Below, one piece after another: positions 9,322 to 20,822 of a stretch of DNA of 64,000 bases; the stretch's first letter is position 1, and each line of letters opens with the position of its first letter. Location: positions 1,447,393 through 1,511,392 of the forward strand of contig CM055077.1 in the NCBI GenBank assembly GCA_029204045.2. Reading direction: 5' to 3'. The DNA is from Tillandsia leiboldiana (lineage: Eukaryota; Streptophyta; Magnoliopsida; Poales; Bromeliaceae). Position numbers and translations under genes: made by a program. Under the pieces are notes generated by a model. That model saw only the letters and a list, made by a program, of their open reading frames with translations. It searched no databases and was not told the origin of the DNA.

Positions 9322-12300
9322 ATGAGCGTGATCGACATCCTCACGCGCGTCGACGCGATCTGTAAGAAGTACGACAAGTACGACGTCGACAAGCTCAACG
9401 CCAACAACGTCTCCGGCGATGACCCCTTCGCCCGCCTCTTCGCCTCCGTCGAGGCCGACATCGACTCCGCCCTCGAGGTTCCCTCTCCCCTCTGCCCCTC
9501 TGCCCCTCTGCCCCTCGATCCCTTTGTGTTCCTAGGGTTTCGCCGCGTTTTTGATGCGATTGTTGTCGTGTAGAAAGCGGAGACGGCGGCGAAGGAGAAG
9601 AACCGGGCCGCCACGGTCGCCATGAACGCCGAGATCCGCCGCACCAAGGCGCGGCTCATGGAGGAGGTTCCCAAGCTCCAGAGATTGGCGCTCAAAAAGG
9701 TCCCTTCCCTTCCCGGCCCGTCGCATCTCTGGATCTCGTGTTTTGTTTATGCGTGTTGCTTTTCTCTTCAATTTTTGCTCGTAATTTGTTCTTTTGTGCT
9801 TAGATTCGGGTTGGAGCTGTGTAATTTGCATTGTCATGATTTTTTAGAACAATGTAGTAGCTTTCGGGAGATTGTTTGTTGGGTTTTTTTTTTTTTGGAT
9901 TTATTTGCAGATTATTTGTGTGGAAAATGTCGTGTGCCCCGTCTGGTTTCTGTTTTAGATGATTTGCAAAAATTTAGTGTAATTGTAGCTTTTGTTGCTA
10001 AGGAATTGAAAGAAGAAGGTAAATAGATCGAAGAGAGTGCTACTTCCTTTATCCCAATTACTTGACATTGGTTTATTTGTGGAGATTTTGTTGATGATTG
10101 GCCATCAGATCGTTATGATTAGCCATCAGATCGGTCTCTCTTAGAGAGCAGAGGAATTCGGATAGAAGATAAGATCAGAATGGAGACTGAATCTGTTTTT
10201 GATAGGCTTTACCCGAAAATCACGATATGAATTTGACGATCCTTGGGATTAACTTCATTTGATGTTTTGGCTTGCAATATTTTATGGATCTAGACCATCA
10301 TTTAACAATTTAATAGCTGATCATATGTCCAACTACGAAAATATGTTGATTTAGCAATTTGAATGTTTGGGATTCGAGTTTGATGACTATTATGTGCCCA
10401 ATTTATTTTTGCCTATTATATTAGACTAATTGATAAGAGTTCTGACGAGATGTTGGGCTTTGATTTTATATCGTACATTCGTTGCGCGGACCCTGAAATG
10501 TATTTATGGCAGGTGAAAGGGCTTTCGAAAGAAGAGCTCGCCACACGTAATGATTTGGTTGCGGTCCTACCAGAGCGCATACAATCAATACCAGATGGGA
10601 GCACTACTGGAACGAAACAAACTAGCAGCTGGACAGCTTCAGCTTCTCGCTCTGATATTAAATTTGATTCAACTTCAGGTTCTTAACTGCTACTCAATAG
10701 TGCTGCGAACATAATGTTGTCTAGCTGCTATTACCCTTAACTTTCTGTATATTTATCTTATAGGATGCATTTTAATGTGGGAAGAACTTGTACCTTTCTT
10801 CTGTTAGGCATTAGTGCGTTAGCAACTGTTAACTTCTTTATTGTTTATTCTTATAATCAGCATTTTTGGTTCCGCAATTTTTTATTCATTCAGGGTTGCG
10901 ATAATATAAGTTTGCTTATCAACCTTCGTCTCCCGCTCTTTACGTTTAAGTTCATATTTTAGTGAGGAAGAGAAAGAAGTTCAGTAGTCATCACAGTTTG
11001 AAATCTTAGGGACCTTTCCGGTGTTATTCGTTCTGACAAAACTTTTTATCATCTAGTGCTACTTTTTGTTGTTAGTTCGTGGAAATACTTATATTTTCGA
11101 AGAATTGTGAGAGTGTCTTTGCTGCTCTTACACACGAATCTCTTGTTCAGGCTGAGTTAGACAAGCTGACGATTGCATCTGAGCTTATTGTGTTAATGTC
11201 TGAGCTTATTTTGTAAATTGACTTCTTCATTATGAGAAAAAAAGGAAAAACAAAATTTGTGTTCCTATAGCCTTGGACATGCTCTAATAGGAGAAGTTCT
11301 GTGTCTTCCTCTGCTAGTTTCTTCTCCCGCAGTGTCTCTGCTTGTGTTTTTAATTGCATTCTAGTTTATGAAATTTAACTCCTTGTTGACTAAAAATTGG
11401 GTGTAGATGGAAGATTTGAAAGTGAGTACTTTCAGCAGAGCGAAGAGTCGAATCAATTTAGACAAGAATATGAGATGCGCAAGATGAAACAGGCAAGTAT
11501 TCCTATCATTTTTCGTTCTTTTGCTTATCCTTTTTCTTTTGTTTCCAATTGGTAAACCATTTTTCACAGCTCTCGAATCCTCTGGAAGGAGTTATTCTTC
11601 TCCTTTCTTTCTTTTTTATTTTTTCCCTTTGCGATCCTTTAATGAGTAGTTGTGATGTGTTGTGTCTGATGCCATAATGTTTAATTAATATAATAAAACA
11701 GTTCAAGTAGTGGATAATCAGCCTACTCTGTGCAGTATGCAGGAAGATGTAGTGAAACTATGATATCCTACTAACATGCTGAATTTTCAAATATTTCGCA
11801 GGATCAAGGTTTGGATGTCATTTCTGAAGGTTTGGATACACTTAAGAACATGGCACATGATATGAATGAGGTTGGGTTTTTCTGCTTGTTTTATATACTT
11901 GAGAATTATGTTAAGATTAGGTTTAATATCTTTTATGTAATTGCCAGGAATTGGATAGACAAGTTCCTTTGGTTGACGAGATTGAAACAAAGGTTGGTTT
12001 ACTCCGCCTTTACTATAGATATTGTTTATTGTAGATCTGAAATTAAATTGGTGTTGTATTTAGCGACTATTTGTATGTCTGAGTGCAGGTGGACAGGGCT
12101 AATGCGGACCTAAAGAATACTAATGTGAGACTGAAGGAAACCGTCACTCAGGTACATTCATTTTGCTCTGTCAATATGGTTCAGAAATGACGAATATGAA
12201 ATAAAATGTGGTCGAAAACTTTTCTCAATCTCTAACAACTTTTCTCCTACCGACATTCTTTCAGCTGAGATCCAGTCGCAATTTCTGTATAGATATCATC

Positions 12301-12664
12301 TTGCTGTGTATCATTCTCGGTATTGCTGCTTACCTCTACAAGTAAGTTTCCTCTGCGTTTAGCAAACTGTATTTATCTCAGCTGATGTTACCTACTTTTA
12401 GTTAGGCTGGGCAGTCTCATAATTGCAACAATTCAATTTTCAGAAACAAAGCATGGCATTTTGTGTAGGTAGTTGTTGGTTTTTAAATTTGTGTTTTCGG
12501 CTCTCCACGGCACTTCTCATTGTACAATTAACTGTAAATTTCTATCGGCTTTAATTTACTTTCTACAGGGGCTTCTCTTACATATACTAGTTTATACTTC
12601 GACACCGCTTCATTCTTCTGATATCTGTTATTTCTCTTCCCTTTGCAGTGTATTGAAACACTGA
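9322..12664 (+). CDS. SYP71: Qc-SNARE, syntaxin of plants 71 (SYP71)
   Basis: A plant-specific Qc-SNARE that contributes one helix to four-helix SNARE bundles at the ER, endosomes or plasma membrane. Nine exons join in phase: 9322-9477, 9574-9699, 10513-10678, 11407-11492, 11802-11870, 11948-11992, 12089-12151, 12265-12341 and 12649-12664. They give 267 residues, the family's usual length. The N-terminus MSVIDILTRVDAICKKYDKY matches SYP71 closely. The SNARE helix spans roughly residues 175-235 (GLDVISEGLDTLKNMAHDMN, then ELDRQVPLVDEI with the zero-layer Gln). It ends in a single membrane anchor (IDIILLCIILGIAAYLY) and a short tail, so it is tail-anchored. Intron 4 starts with GC (GCAAGT) rather than GT; only this donor keeps the conserved frame. 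The start is supported by family identity from residue 1. Confidence 0.96.
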
Positions 12665-14646
12665 GACGCAATGCCTAGATACTCTCTTCATCTCATATCC
12701 CAGCTCCCCGCGTGTGATGATGTACCTATGTTTCAATGTGGTTTGTTTTTACAAAATGTGTTGCGCTTTCCAAAATAAACTTCTATTTTACAATACCAGA
12801 GCTAATATGCGTGTGATATTTATGACTTTAGTCGTCGCTTCTGCTTTGCGTTTAAGCCCTGGAACCGATCAACAATGTCGATTAATAGATCTTACCATTG
12901 CCGTGCAAAAACTGAGCATATTTGTAGCAGTGCATCGAATTGTTATTTCAATTTGTGAAAGGGGCCTCGTGATGTCTATGTAGTTTTTTGTTTTTTCTTT
13001 TTATATGGATATGTATAATTAGATGTATTCCAGTTACTGCTTCACCATATATATATTTTCATTATTTCGCTTGTTATATATATAAACAAGGTGGTGCTCT
13101 GTTCTTCAGGATGGTGAGCTTCACAGTAGTTTTTTAGCACTATAAACTATGACAGCACTACTTTCAAGATTTTAATACATTTATTTTTTTTAATCTCTTA
13201 AATTTAAATATCATTTAAAATATTATAATTGGATTAAAAGATTTAGTTTTATTATATTTTATATATATAATTATTTTAAATTTTCGGAGTCACATTTATA
13301 ATGTAGCCTTCAAATGCTGCAATTTGTTTGTATTTACAGTTTTCAACTCTCTACTTGACGAGGTGTCTTGGGCATCTCACACCTGACCCGTGCTGCCCTG
13401 CATCAAATAACGCAAATTTGGAAAATGGTTTTGGATGACCAAATAAAATCGCAAAAAACGCAATATAGGGATTAAACTAACTACAGGTTAAAATAATAAA
13501 TAAAAAATAGGGTCATCTCCCTCGTGGACTCGTGGTGCAGGTGTATTGGGTAACAGTAACACTATTCTTTACTAAAATTATATAAAAGTTTTAAAAATTA
13601 TAAAAATAAGATTTTTTTTTTTTGATTTTTTTTTGATTTTTTTTTCTGACAATAACGTGGTCTACGCCAGCTTTGGAGTTCCCGCTCACTGCTGCTCAAC
13701 GTGATCGGTGATCCAAAGCATTTCTCAACACCAAAGTGTGTGTGTATTTTTTTTCTAGCAAAATTTTGAGCAGTAATGTGCACCACAAGAAAAAAAACTA
13801 TATGTACATCTAAATGAGATGTACATCTTATCTCTCATTTATTTTAGAATAGAATAAATTTTATTCATTACTTTGATGTGACGAATAAATAAATATCTAT
13901 TCTAAGATAAGATAGGTGTAGAATATACATCCCATTGAGGATGTACACCTAGTATTGCTCGCACCACAATAACTCATCATCTACAACTTGGTGCAAGTGA
14001 GATGTTTTAAAAACACGCACACTCACGAACCACGGTGCACTTTGCACATCCCAAAAAATGGATGTAAATGTTACGGTTTTTTAATTTATAAACTAATAAT
14101 TTATCTATACTTTATAATTATTTTTAATATTAAAAATTTTAAAAATTTATTAAAATATTTGAATTGAGGGGTGCGTACAAATAATATGCCTCTCATCAAA
14201 ACAAAAAAAACAAAAAAATTTGGTAGGAGTACTGTAGCAACTCACTACGGGCATGTTTGTTTTCCTTGTAGGACACTCCCAACTAAAATTGGGGTGTAGC
14301 TTGTAACTTTTAGTTATTTGGTTCATCTAGAATTAATGAGATAGGCCACTAGAGAAATACAAACACGGTGAATCCAAAGCAAAAGAGGCTTTCCACCTTC
14401 TATTTTATTTATTTTTTATTAAATTGAAAAAAATTTAAAATAAATTAATTTAATTTATATTTTTAGCCCTCATGTCGTTTTTATTCAGAATACGAATCAA
14501 GGCATAAATAATTTTTTGACGGATTAAAATAGATCAAAGGAGACAGTTCTGAGACAGTTCTGAGCAGATTCTTTATAAATTATACTTTTTATATTTTTTA
14601 TTCTTACTTATCGAAGTAGATGGAGACATAAAAGCATGGACTATAC
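12665..14646. other. SYP71 3' UTR and gene-free spacer
   Basis: The 3' UTR probably runs to about 13020. After that the sequence is AT-rich with T homopolymers at 13610-13645. The only structured item is the MITE at 13789-13960. No coding frame can be supported. Confidence 0.5.
13789..13960. mobile_element. MITE, TGTACA-terminal family, 9-bp TSD
   Basis: A 172-bp element flanked by a perfect 9-bp duplication, GCACCACAA (13780-13788 and 13961-13969). Its ends are inverted (ctatatgtacatc on the left, gatgtacacctag on the right), and its middle contains paired agaatagaata/tattctaag words. A 9-bp TSD is the Mutator signature, so this is probably a MULE-derived MITE. Relatives lie at 20189, 21972, 22157 and 30258. 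Confidence 0.75.
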
Positions 14647-14881
14647 TGTTAGATAGATAGAATAAAAGAAACAAACTTATAATCTCATAACAACCTATTT
14701 ACAACAGACCCTATTTCTTAGCTATTTACAACAACCCGGTTGTTATTAAATGTAAATCTGGGTTGCTATTCTATGTAATTCTAGGCGAGCTTTGTCGCCC
14801 TATATATTAACATGTAGGTAGCACACAAATGTCAAGTGTGACTGCTTCCACCAAACTACTCTACTTCTTTAACATCTTTCA
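14647..14881 (+). repeat. 5' LTR of copia element 1
   Basis: Starts TGTTAGATAG and ends ATCTTTCA. It contains a TATATTAA box at about 14801-14808 that may serve as the Pol II promoter. It differs from the 3' LTR at two sites (T/C in the ccctatttct region, G/A in aatctgggtt). Confidence 0.95.
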
Positions 14882-14894
14882 TGGTATCGGAGCC
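14882..14894 (+). other. primer-binding site of copia element 1
   Basis: TGGTATCGGAGCC starts directly after the 5' LTR. It complements the 3' end of initiator tRNA-Met with one mismatch (G for A at position 8). Confidence 0.9.
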
Positions 14895-14911
14895 ACTAGG
14901 ATATAATCTAC

Positions 14912-17900
14912 ATGGCCGGCACCTCTTCCTTCGCTCCTGGTCTTGCTTCCATGATCTCTCATCCCGTACAAGAGAAGCTCGCCAAGAATAATCATGCTAC
15001 CTGGAAAGCCCAGGTCCTCGCCACAATTCGTGGTGCTCGTCTCGAAGGATATCTCACCGGCAAGGCTGTTAAGCCTCCCGTGCAGATCGATGGCAAAGAC
15101 GGTGACAAGACCATCAAGGTGGACAACCCCCTGTACGAAGATTGGCTGGCGGCTGATCAGCAGGTTCTCAGCTACCTGCTCGCCTCCGTGTGCAAGGAAG
15201 TTCTGGCTCAAGTTGCCGCAAAACAATCTGCGGCCGAAGTCTGGATGGCAATTGAAGTAATGTTTGCGTCCAAAACGCGAGCTCGTGCGGTGAATACGCG
15301 CCTTGCCCTAGCCACCACTCAAAAAGGAAACATGACGGTGACTGAGTACGTTGGGAAGATGCGTGCGCTTGGGGACGACATGGCTGCAGCAGGGCGGCCA
15401 CTTGAAGATGATGAGCTGGTTGAGTACATCCTCACCGGCCTTGATGAAGAATATGACCCGATCGTGTCCTCCGTGATTGGCCGGTCAGATGCAATCTCAG
15501 TTAGCGAGCTATATTCTCAGATACTTGCATTTGAGACTCGACTGAGCCTTCGCAACTCCGGTGGGCACTCCTCTAGATCCTCCGCCAACGTTGCCAATCG
15601 GCGTGGGCGAAGGGGGTTCGGGCGCTCCGGCCGTGGAGGTCGTGGTGGCCGCTTCAATAATGCTCCGGCAAATAGGGGTGGTCATGGACCTAACCCCAAC
15701 AACCCTCATCCAGGAGGGAATGGCGCCCACAACAGCAACAACTCCTCCGATGATCGCCCGCAATGTCAAGTGTGTCGCAAGTATGGGCACACGGCGGACA
15801 GGTGCTGGCACAGGTACGATGAAAATTTTGTTCCAGATCAAAGATATGCTGGTACTGCTGCCTTAGGTGTCGACACAAACTGGTACACTGATACCGGTGC
15901 CACCGACCACATCACTGGTGAGTTAGAAAAGCTCTCGCTCAGGGAGAAATACAATGGCGGCGACCAGATTAACACAGCGAGTGGAACATGTATGAATATT
16001 AGTCATACTGGTATTGCCAAAATTCACACCCAGCATCGAGATCTATGTCTAAATCACGTCTTACATGTCCCACAAGCCACTAAAAACCTTGTGTCTGTTC
16101 ATCGTCTGGCCTCAGACAATAATGTTTTTCTTGAATTTCACCCCAATTTCTTTTTGATTAAGGATCGGGACACGAGGAGCACACTGCTTAAAGGGAGATG
16201 CCACAAAGGCCTTTATTCCCTGCCATCCATCCCTGGAAAACAAGCTCTTGGAGTCACCACCAAACCATCCTTTGACAGGTGGCATAATCGCCTTGGTCAC
16301 CCTGCGGCCCCCATAGTTCAGCGAGTTATCAGTAGTTTCAATCTCCCGTGTCATGTTGAGTCCAATAAAAAGGTTGTTTGTGATGCTTGCCAACAGGCAA
16401 AGAGCCATCAGCTTCCTTATCCTAAGTCGCCTCATGTATCAAGTCATCAATTAGAACTAGTCTTTTCAGATGTATGGGGGCCTGCACCCAACTCCATTAA
16501 CAAGTACAAGTACTATGTGAGTTTCATTGATGATTATAGCAAATTTACTTGGATTTATCTATTAAAATTCAAGTCTGAAGTGTTTCAAAAGTTTCATGAT
16601 TTTCAAGCCATGGTTGAACGCCTTTTTGATCGCAAAATCATCACAATGCAAACTGATTGGGGTGGTGAATATGAGAAGCTCCATTCTTTTTTTACTAAAA
16701 TAGGCATCTCCCATCATGTTTCTTGTCCTCATACGCACCAACAAAATGGATCTGCCGAGCGTAAACATAGACATATTGTAGAGGTTGGGCTATCTCTCCT
16801 TGCTCAGGCTCGAATGCCTCTCAAATTTTGGGATGAAGCTTTTCTAGCCGCCACCTTTCTCATAAATCGTACACCAAGCAAAGTAATCTCCTATGCTACA
16901 CCTCTTGAGCGTCTATATAAAGTCAAACCTGATTATTTCTCTTTACGAATTTTTGGGTGTGCATGTTGGCCACATCTCCGACCTTACAATCATCATAAGC
17001 TTCAGTTCCGATCCAAGGAATGTGTGTTTCTTGGGTACAGCAACATGCACAAAGGGTTTAAATGTCTTGACCCTGCTTCTGGCCGTGTTTATATCTCTCG
17101 TGATGTTATATTTGATGAAAATGTCTTTCCTTTCTCCAAATTACATCCCAATGCAGGAGCCACACTACGGTCTGAAATCCTGCTCCTTCCTACACAGCTT
17201 ATTCCACATAGTCCAAACCCGGCTGGGTCTGAATCTGTCGGGAATCCAGTGACTAATATTTTGCCTGCTAATGATTTTTCTGGAGAAATATTTGGTATAC
17301 AGGAAAGCGCTCAGGCCACAGAGGATCCGGTCTCTCCTACCGAAGCTGCTCTCCCGACCGACTCCTCCCCGGGATCGCCATCTCGTACGGCAGCAGGCTC
17401 TCCCATACAGGACCTGGGTGCGCCAGCTCCGCCCCTACACGACGACGACACATACCCTCCTGCGGTTGCTCCTGTCTCGGCTGACGGGGGCACTGATGCA
17501 GCAGCCGACATTCCTGCGCCGTCGATAATCACGCCTAGATCTCCTGCGTCGCCGCCATTGTCTGTGGAACCGGCGCCAGTGTTCACCGAAGCAGTACAAC
17601 AAGAAATTCAGCCGCGACCTCGCACCAGACTTCAAGCTGGAATCAGAAAACCTAAGGTATATAGAGATGGCACTATTCGCTATGGTCTCTTTACGGCAAC
17701 GGGTGAACCCCAGAGTCTTGAAGAAGCACTAGTAAATAAAAATTGGAAATCTGCAATGGATGACGAATACAACGCTTTGATGCAAAATAAAACATGGCAC
17801 CTAGTTCCACCTCAAAAAGGTCGTAACATAATAGATTGTAAGTGGGTCTATAAAGTCAAACGTAAAGCTGATGGCAGTTTGGATAGATATAAGGCCAGAC

Positions 17901-19237
17901 TTGTTGCAAAAGGTTTTAAGCAAAGATATGGTATAGATTATGAGGACACATTCAGCCCTGTTATCAAGGCAGTCACTATTAGAGTGATCTTATCTATAGC
18001 AGTATCTAGAGGGTGGAGTCTTCGACAACTTGATGTTAAGAATGCCTTTCTGCATGGTCTGTTGGAACAAGAGGTCTATATGAAACAACCACCAGGCTAT
18101 GAAGATAAAACCAGGGTTAATTATGTGTGTAAGCTAGATAAGGCTCTATATGGGCTAAAGCAGGCTCCAAGGGCATGGTATTCAAGGTTAAGTGAGAAAT
18201 TACAAAGTCTTGGTTTTACTTCTTCAAAGGCCGACACTTCTCTGTTCTTCTTTAATAAAGGGGGTGTTATCATGTTTGTGCTAGTATATGTTGATGACAT
18301 CATAGTAGCCAGCTCAACGCAGAAGGCAACAGATTTGCTACTAAAGCAACTTGGTCAAGAATTTGCCCTTAAAGATTTGGGAACACTTAATTATTTCTTG
18401 GGGATAGAAGTAAATCCAATACATGGTGGTATAGTTCTGACACAAGAAAAATATGCATCAGATCTGCTAAAAAGAGTTGGCATGTCAAAATGCAAGGGTG
18501 CACCTACACCCCTACCAGCCAATGAAAAATTATCTTCGGTCAAAGGATCTCCTTTGGGGTCTAATGATGCAACTAATTACAGAAGTATAGTTGGTGCCCT
18601 CCAATATTTGACACTAACAAGGCCAGACATTGCATTCTCTGTTAACAAGGTATGTCAGTTTCTACACAGTCCTACTGTTGATCATTGGGCAGCAGTCAAA
18701 AGAATTTTGAGATACTTAAAACAGTCCATCAAGGTAGGGCTGAAAATTAGGAAGTGCAGCTCATTGTTAATCAGTGCCTTCTCGGATGCTGATTGGGCCG
18801 GATATATTGATGATAGGAGATCTACAGGAGGTTTTGCTGTATTTCTGGGATCAAACTTAGTGTCATGGAGTGCACGGAAACAGCCTACTGTGTCAAGATC
18901 GAGCACTGAAGCTGAATATAAGGCAGTAGCTAATGCAACGGCAGAAGTAATGTGGATACAGACGCTGTTACAGGAAATTGGTGTTAATGCACCACGAGCT
19001 GCTAAGCTCTGGTGTGACAATATTGGGGCAAAGTACCTTTCTGAAAATCCTGTATTTCATGCAAGAACTAAGCATATTGAAGTTGATTACCACTTCGTGC
19101 GAGAACGTGTTACAAGGAAGCTTCTTGACATTGACTTTGTTCCATCAGGAGATCAGGTGGCAGATGGTTTTACAAAGGCCCTTCCTATACAGAAGTTAGA
19201 AAATTTCAAACGCAATCTCAACCTAGTCCGGTTGTGA
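14912..19237 (+). CDS. copia gag-pol polyprotein, intact
   Basis: 1441 residues in one frame, cleaved in the element's life cycle to capsid, protease, integrase and reverse transcriptase/RNase H. The gag part spans about residues 1-300. A CCHC zinc knuckle (CQVCRKYGHTADRC) starts at residue 285, after a Gly/Arg-rich stretch. The aspartic protease motif DTGAT starts at 327. The integrase zinc-binding His/Cys pairs follow, then its catalytic core (FSDVWGPAP, later DWGGEYE). Reverse transcriptase has YVDDIIVAS, with catalytic Asp at 1128-1129. RNase H holds SDADWAG and STEAEYKAV. The order protease-integrase-RT-RNase H defines copia rather than gypsy. No stop, frameshift or missing catalytic residue was seen, so it may be autonomous. 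A Pro/Ala/Ser-rich spacer between integrase and RT is normal for the group. Confidence 0.95.
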   Translation: MAGTSSFAPGLASMISHPVQEKLAKNNHATWKAQVLATIRGARLEGYLTGKAVKPPVQIDGKDGDKTIKVDNPLYEDWLAADQQVLSYLLASVCKEVLAQVAAKQSAAEVWMAIEVMFASKTRARAVNTRLALATTQKGNMTVTEYVGKMRALGDDMAAAGRPLEDDELVEYILTGLDEEYDPIVSSVIGRSDAISVSELYSQILAFETRLSLRNSGGHSSRSSANVANRRGRRGFGRSGRGGRGGRFNNAPANRGGHGPNPNNPHPGGNGAHNSNNSSDDRPQCQVCRKYGHTADRCWHRYDENFVPDQRYAGTAALGVDTNWYTDTGATDHITGELEKLSLREKYNGGDQINTASGTCMNISHTGIAKIHTQHRDLCLNHVLHVPQATKNLVSVHRLASDNNVFLEFHPNFFLIKDRDTRSTLLKGRCHKGLYSLPSIPGKQALGVTTKPSFDRWHNRLGHPAAPIVQRVISSFNLPCHVESNKKVVCDACQQAKSHQLPYPKSPHVSSHQLELVFSDVWGPAPNSINKYKYYVSFIDDYSKFTWIYLLKFKSEVFQKFHDFQAMVERLFDRKIITMQTDWGGEYEKLHSFFTKIGISHHVSCPHTHQQNGSAERKHRHIVEVGLSLLAQARMPLKFWDEAFLAATFLINRTPSKVISYATPLERLYKVKPDYFSLRIFGCACWPHLRPYNHHKLQFRSKECVFLGYSNMHKGFKCLDPASGRVYISRDVIFDENVFPFSKLHPNAGATLRSEILLLPTQLIPHSPNPAGSESVGNPVTNILPANDFSGEIFGIQESAQATEDPVSPTEAALPTDSSPGSPSRTAAGSPIQDLGAPAPPLHDDDTYPPAVAPVSADGGTDAAADIPAPSIITPRSPASPPLSVEPAPVFTEAVQQEIQPRPRTRLQAGIRKPKVYRDGTIRYGLFTATGEPQSLEEALVNKNWKSAMDDEYNALMQNKTWHLVPPQKGRNIIDCKWVYKVKRKADGSLDRYKARLVAKGFKQRYGIDYEDTFSPVIKAVTIRVILSIAVSRGWSLRQLDVKNAFLHGLLEQEVYMKQPPGYEDKTRVNYVCKLDKALYGLKQAPRAWYSRLSEKLQSLGFTSSKADTSLFFFNKGGVIMFVLVYVDDIIVASSTQKATDLLLKQLGQEFALKDLGTLNYFLGIEVNPIHGGIVLTQEKYASDLLKRVGMSKCKGAPTPLPANEKLSSVKGSPLGSNDATNYRSIVGALQYLTLTRPDIAFSVNKVCQFLHSPTVDHWAAVKRILRYLKQSIKVGLKIRKCSSLLISAFSDADWAGYIDDRRSTGGFAVFLGSNLVSWSARKQPTVSRSSTEAEYKAVANATAEVMWIQTLLQEIGVNAPRAAKLWCDNIGAKYLSENPVFHARTKHIEVDYHFVRERVTRKLLDIDFVPSGDQVADGFTKALPIQKLENFKRNLNLVRL

Positions 19238-19248
19238 TTGAGGGAGGG
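19237..19248 (+). other. polypurine tract of copia element 1
   Basis: A purine run, agggaggg, immediately before the 3' LTR; the plus-strand primer site. Confidence 0.85.
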
Positions 19249-19483
19249 TGTTAGATAGATAGAATAAAAGAAACAAACTTATAATCTCATAACAACCTAT
19301 TTACAACAGACCCTACTTCTTAGCTATTTACAACAACCCGGTTGTTATTAAATGTAAATCTGAGTTGCTATTCTATGTAATTCTAGGCGAGCTTTGTCGC
19401 CCTATATATTAACATGTAGGTAGCACACAAATGTCAAGTGTGACTGCTTCCACCAAACTACTCTACTTCTTTAACATCTTTCA
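19249..19483 (+). repeat. 3' LTR of copia element 1
   Basis: 235 bp, TG...CA, 99% identical to the 5' LTR and followed directly by the TATAC target duplication. Confidence 0.95.
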
Positions 19484-20139
19484 TATACAAGCTTAAAAGT
19501 AAATATTGGTTTCTTTTGCATGGCAATTTTTCAAATCAAAACAAATATTTGTACATCCCAATGAAAACATATAAGTTATATTTTATCGATCTACTGGATA
19601 AAAGTTACTTAGCAATCACATTAAATAATTAGTAAAAATATTCGATCTATTAAATAAATAAAATATAAAATATACATTTTAATTGAGCTATATAAATAGC
19701 ATTTGCTCTTTTCAAATGCCTGCACACTGTAATTTTGGGATCACTAGTATTATCTTTATAATTATTAGCGTTGGGACCAAATTATTTTGATGATGAATGA
19801 ACCAAAATGATAGGATAGCCTCAAGTGCGAGACTGTTTTATCAGTTATTTATTATATGAATAATAAATATTTTAAAATCACGTAAATAGTGGATGAAACA
19901 ACCGCACCTCCGCTCAATACCGCTCTTTTCTCCTCCTCCTCCCTTATTTTGATATTGACAAATCTTAACTTTCTTATTTTTTTTATCACTTTTGTTAAAA
20001 TAAAAAAAAAGCAAAACTTTTACTCTCAAAAAAAAAAAAGGAAAACTTTATAATTTTACAAAATATTTTTTTTATATATTTTTTAGGATATGTTTATTGG
20101 TCAAACAAAATTGTGATAAAAGCATGTATAAATATATTT

Positions 20140-20181
<42 letters not shown>

Positions 20182-20753
20182 CAAGGAAAATGCTATGTGT
20201 ACACTCCTTTCGGGGTGTACATCATACACCCCATCCATCTAAGGGTGGGGGTGTGATGATGGGTCACTCGATGTGACCCGTAAAAAATATCGCCACCATT
20301 AAAATGGTGGAGGTGTATGATGTACACCCCTTCGGGGTGTACATGTAGCATTGAGCAATGCTACATGTACACCCCGAAGGGGTGTACATCATACACCTCC
20401 ACCATTTTAATGGTGGCGATATTTTTTACGGGTCACATCGAGTGACCCATCATCACACCCCCACCCTTACACCCCATCCATCTAAGGGTGGGGGTGTGAT
20501 GATGGGTCACTCGATGTGACCCGTAAAAAATATCGCCACCATTAAAATGGTGGAGGTGTATGATGTACACCCCTTCGGGGTGTACATGTAGCTACATGTA
20601 CACCCCGAAGGGGTGTACATCATACACCTCCACCATTTTAATGGTGGCGATATTTTTTACGGGTCACATCGAGTGACCCATCATCACACCCCCACCCTTA
20701 GATGGATGGGGTGTATGATGTACACCCCGAAAGGAGTGTACACATAGCATTTT

Positions 20754-20822
<69 letters not shown>

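Larger units (their letters stand above)
14647..19483 (+). mobile_element. complete Ty1/copia LTR retrotransposon, recent insertion
   Basis: A 4837-bp element with two 235-bp LTRs beginning TG and ending CA, a primer-binding site, an uninterrupted gag-pol frame and a polypurine tract. It is flanked by the perfect 5-bp duplication TATAC (14642-14646 and 19484-19488). The LTRs differ at only two positions by eye (0.9%), which suggests insertion a few hundred thousand years ago if a grass-like neutral rate applies. It is intergenic, downstream of SYP71 and in the same orientation. Confidence 0.97.

Noticed and set aside
9075..9837. Antisense frames opposite SYP71 exons 1 and 2
   Set aside because: GC-rich exon shadows; the sense strand encodes an unmistakable SYP71.
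20185..20755. CRISPR-like array of repeats
   Set aside because: Units alternate in orientation without spacers and match dispersed MITEs; this is a eukaryotic transposon palindrome.
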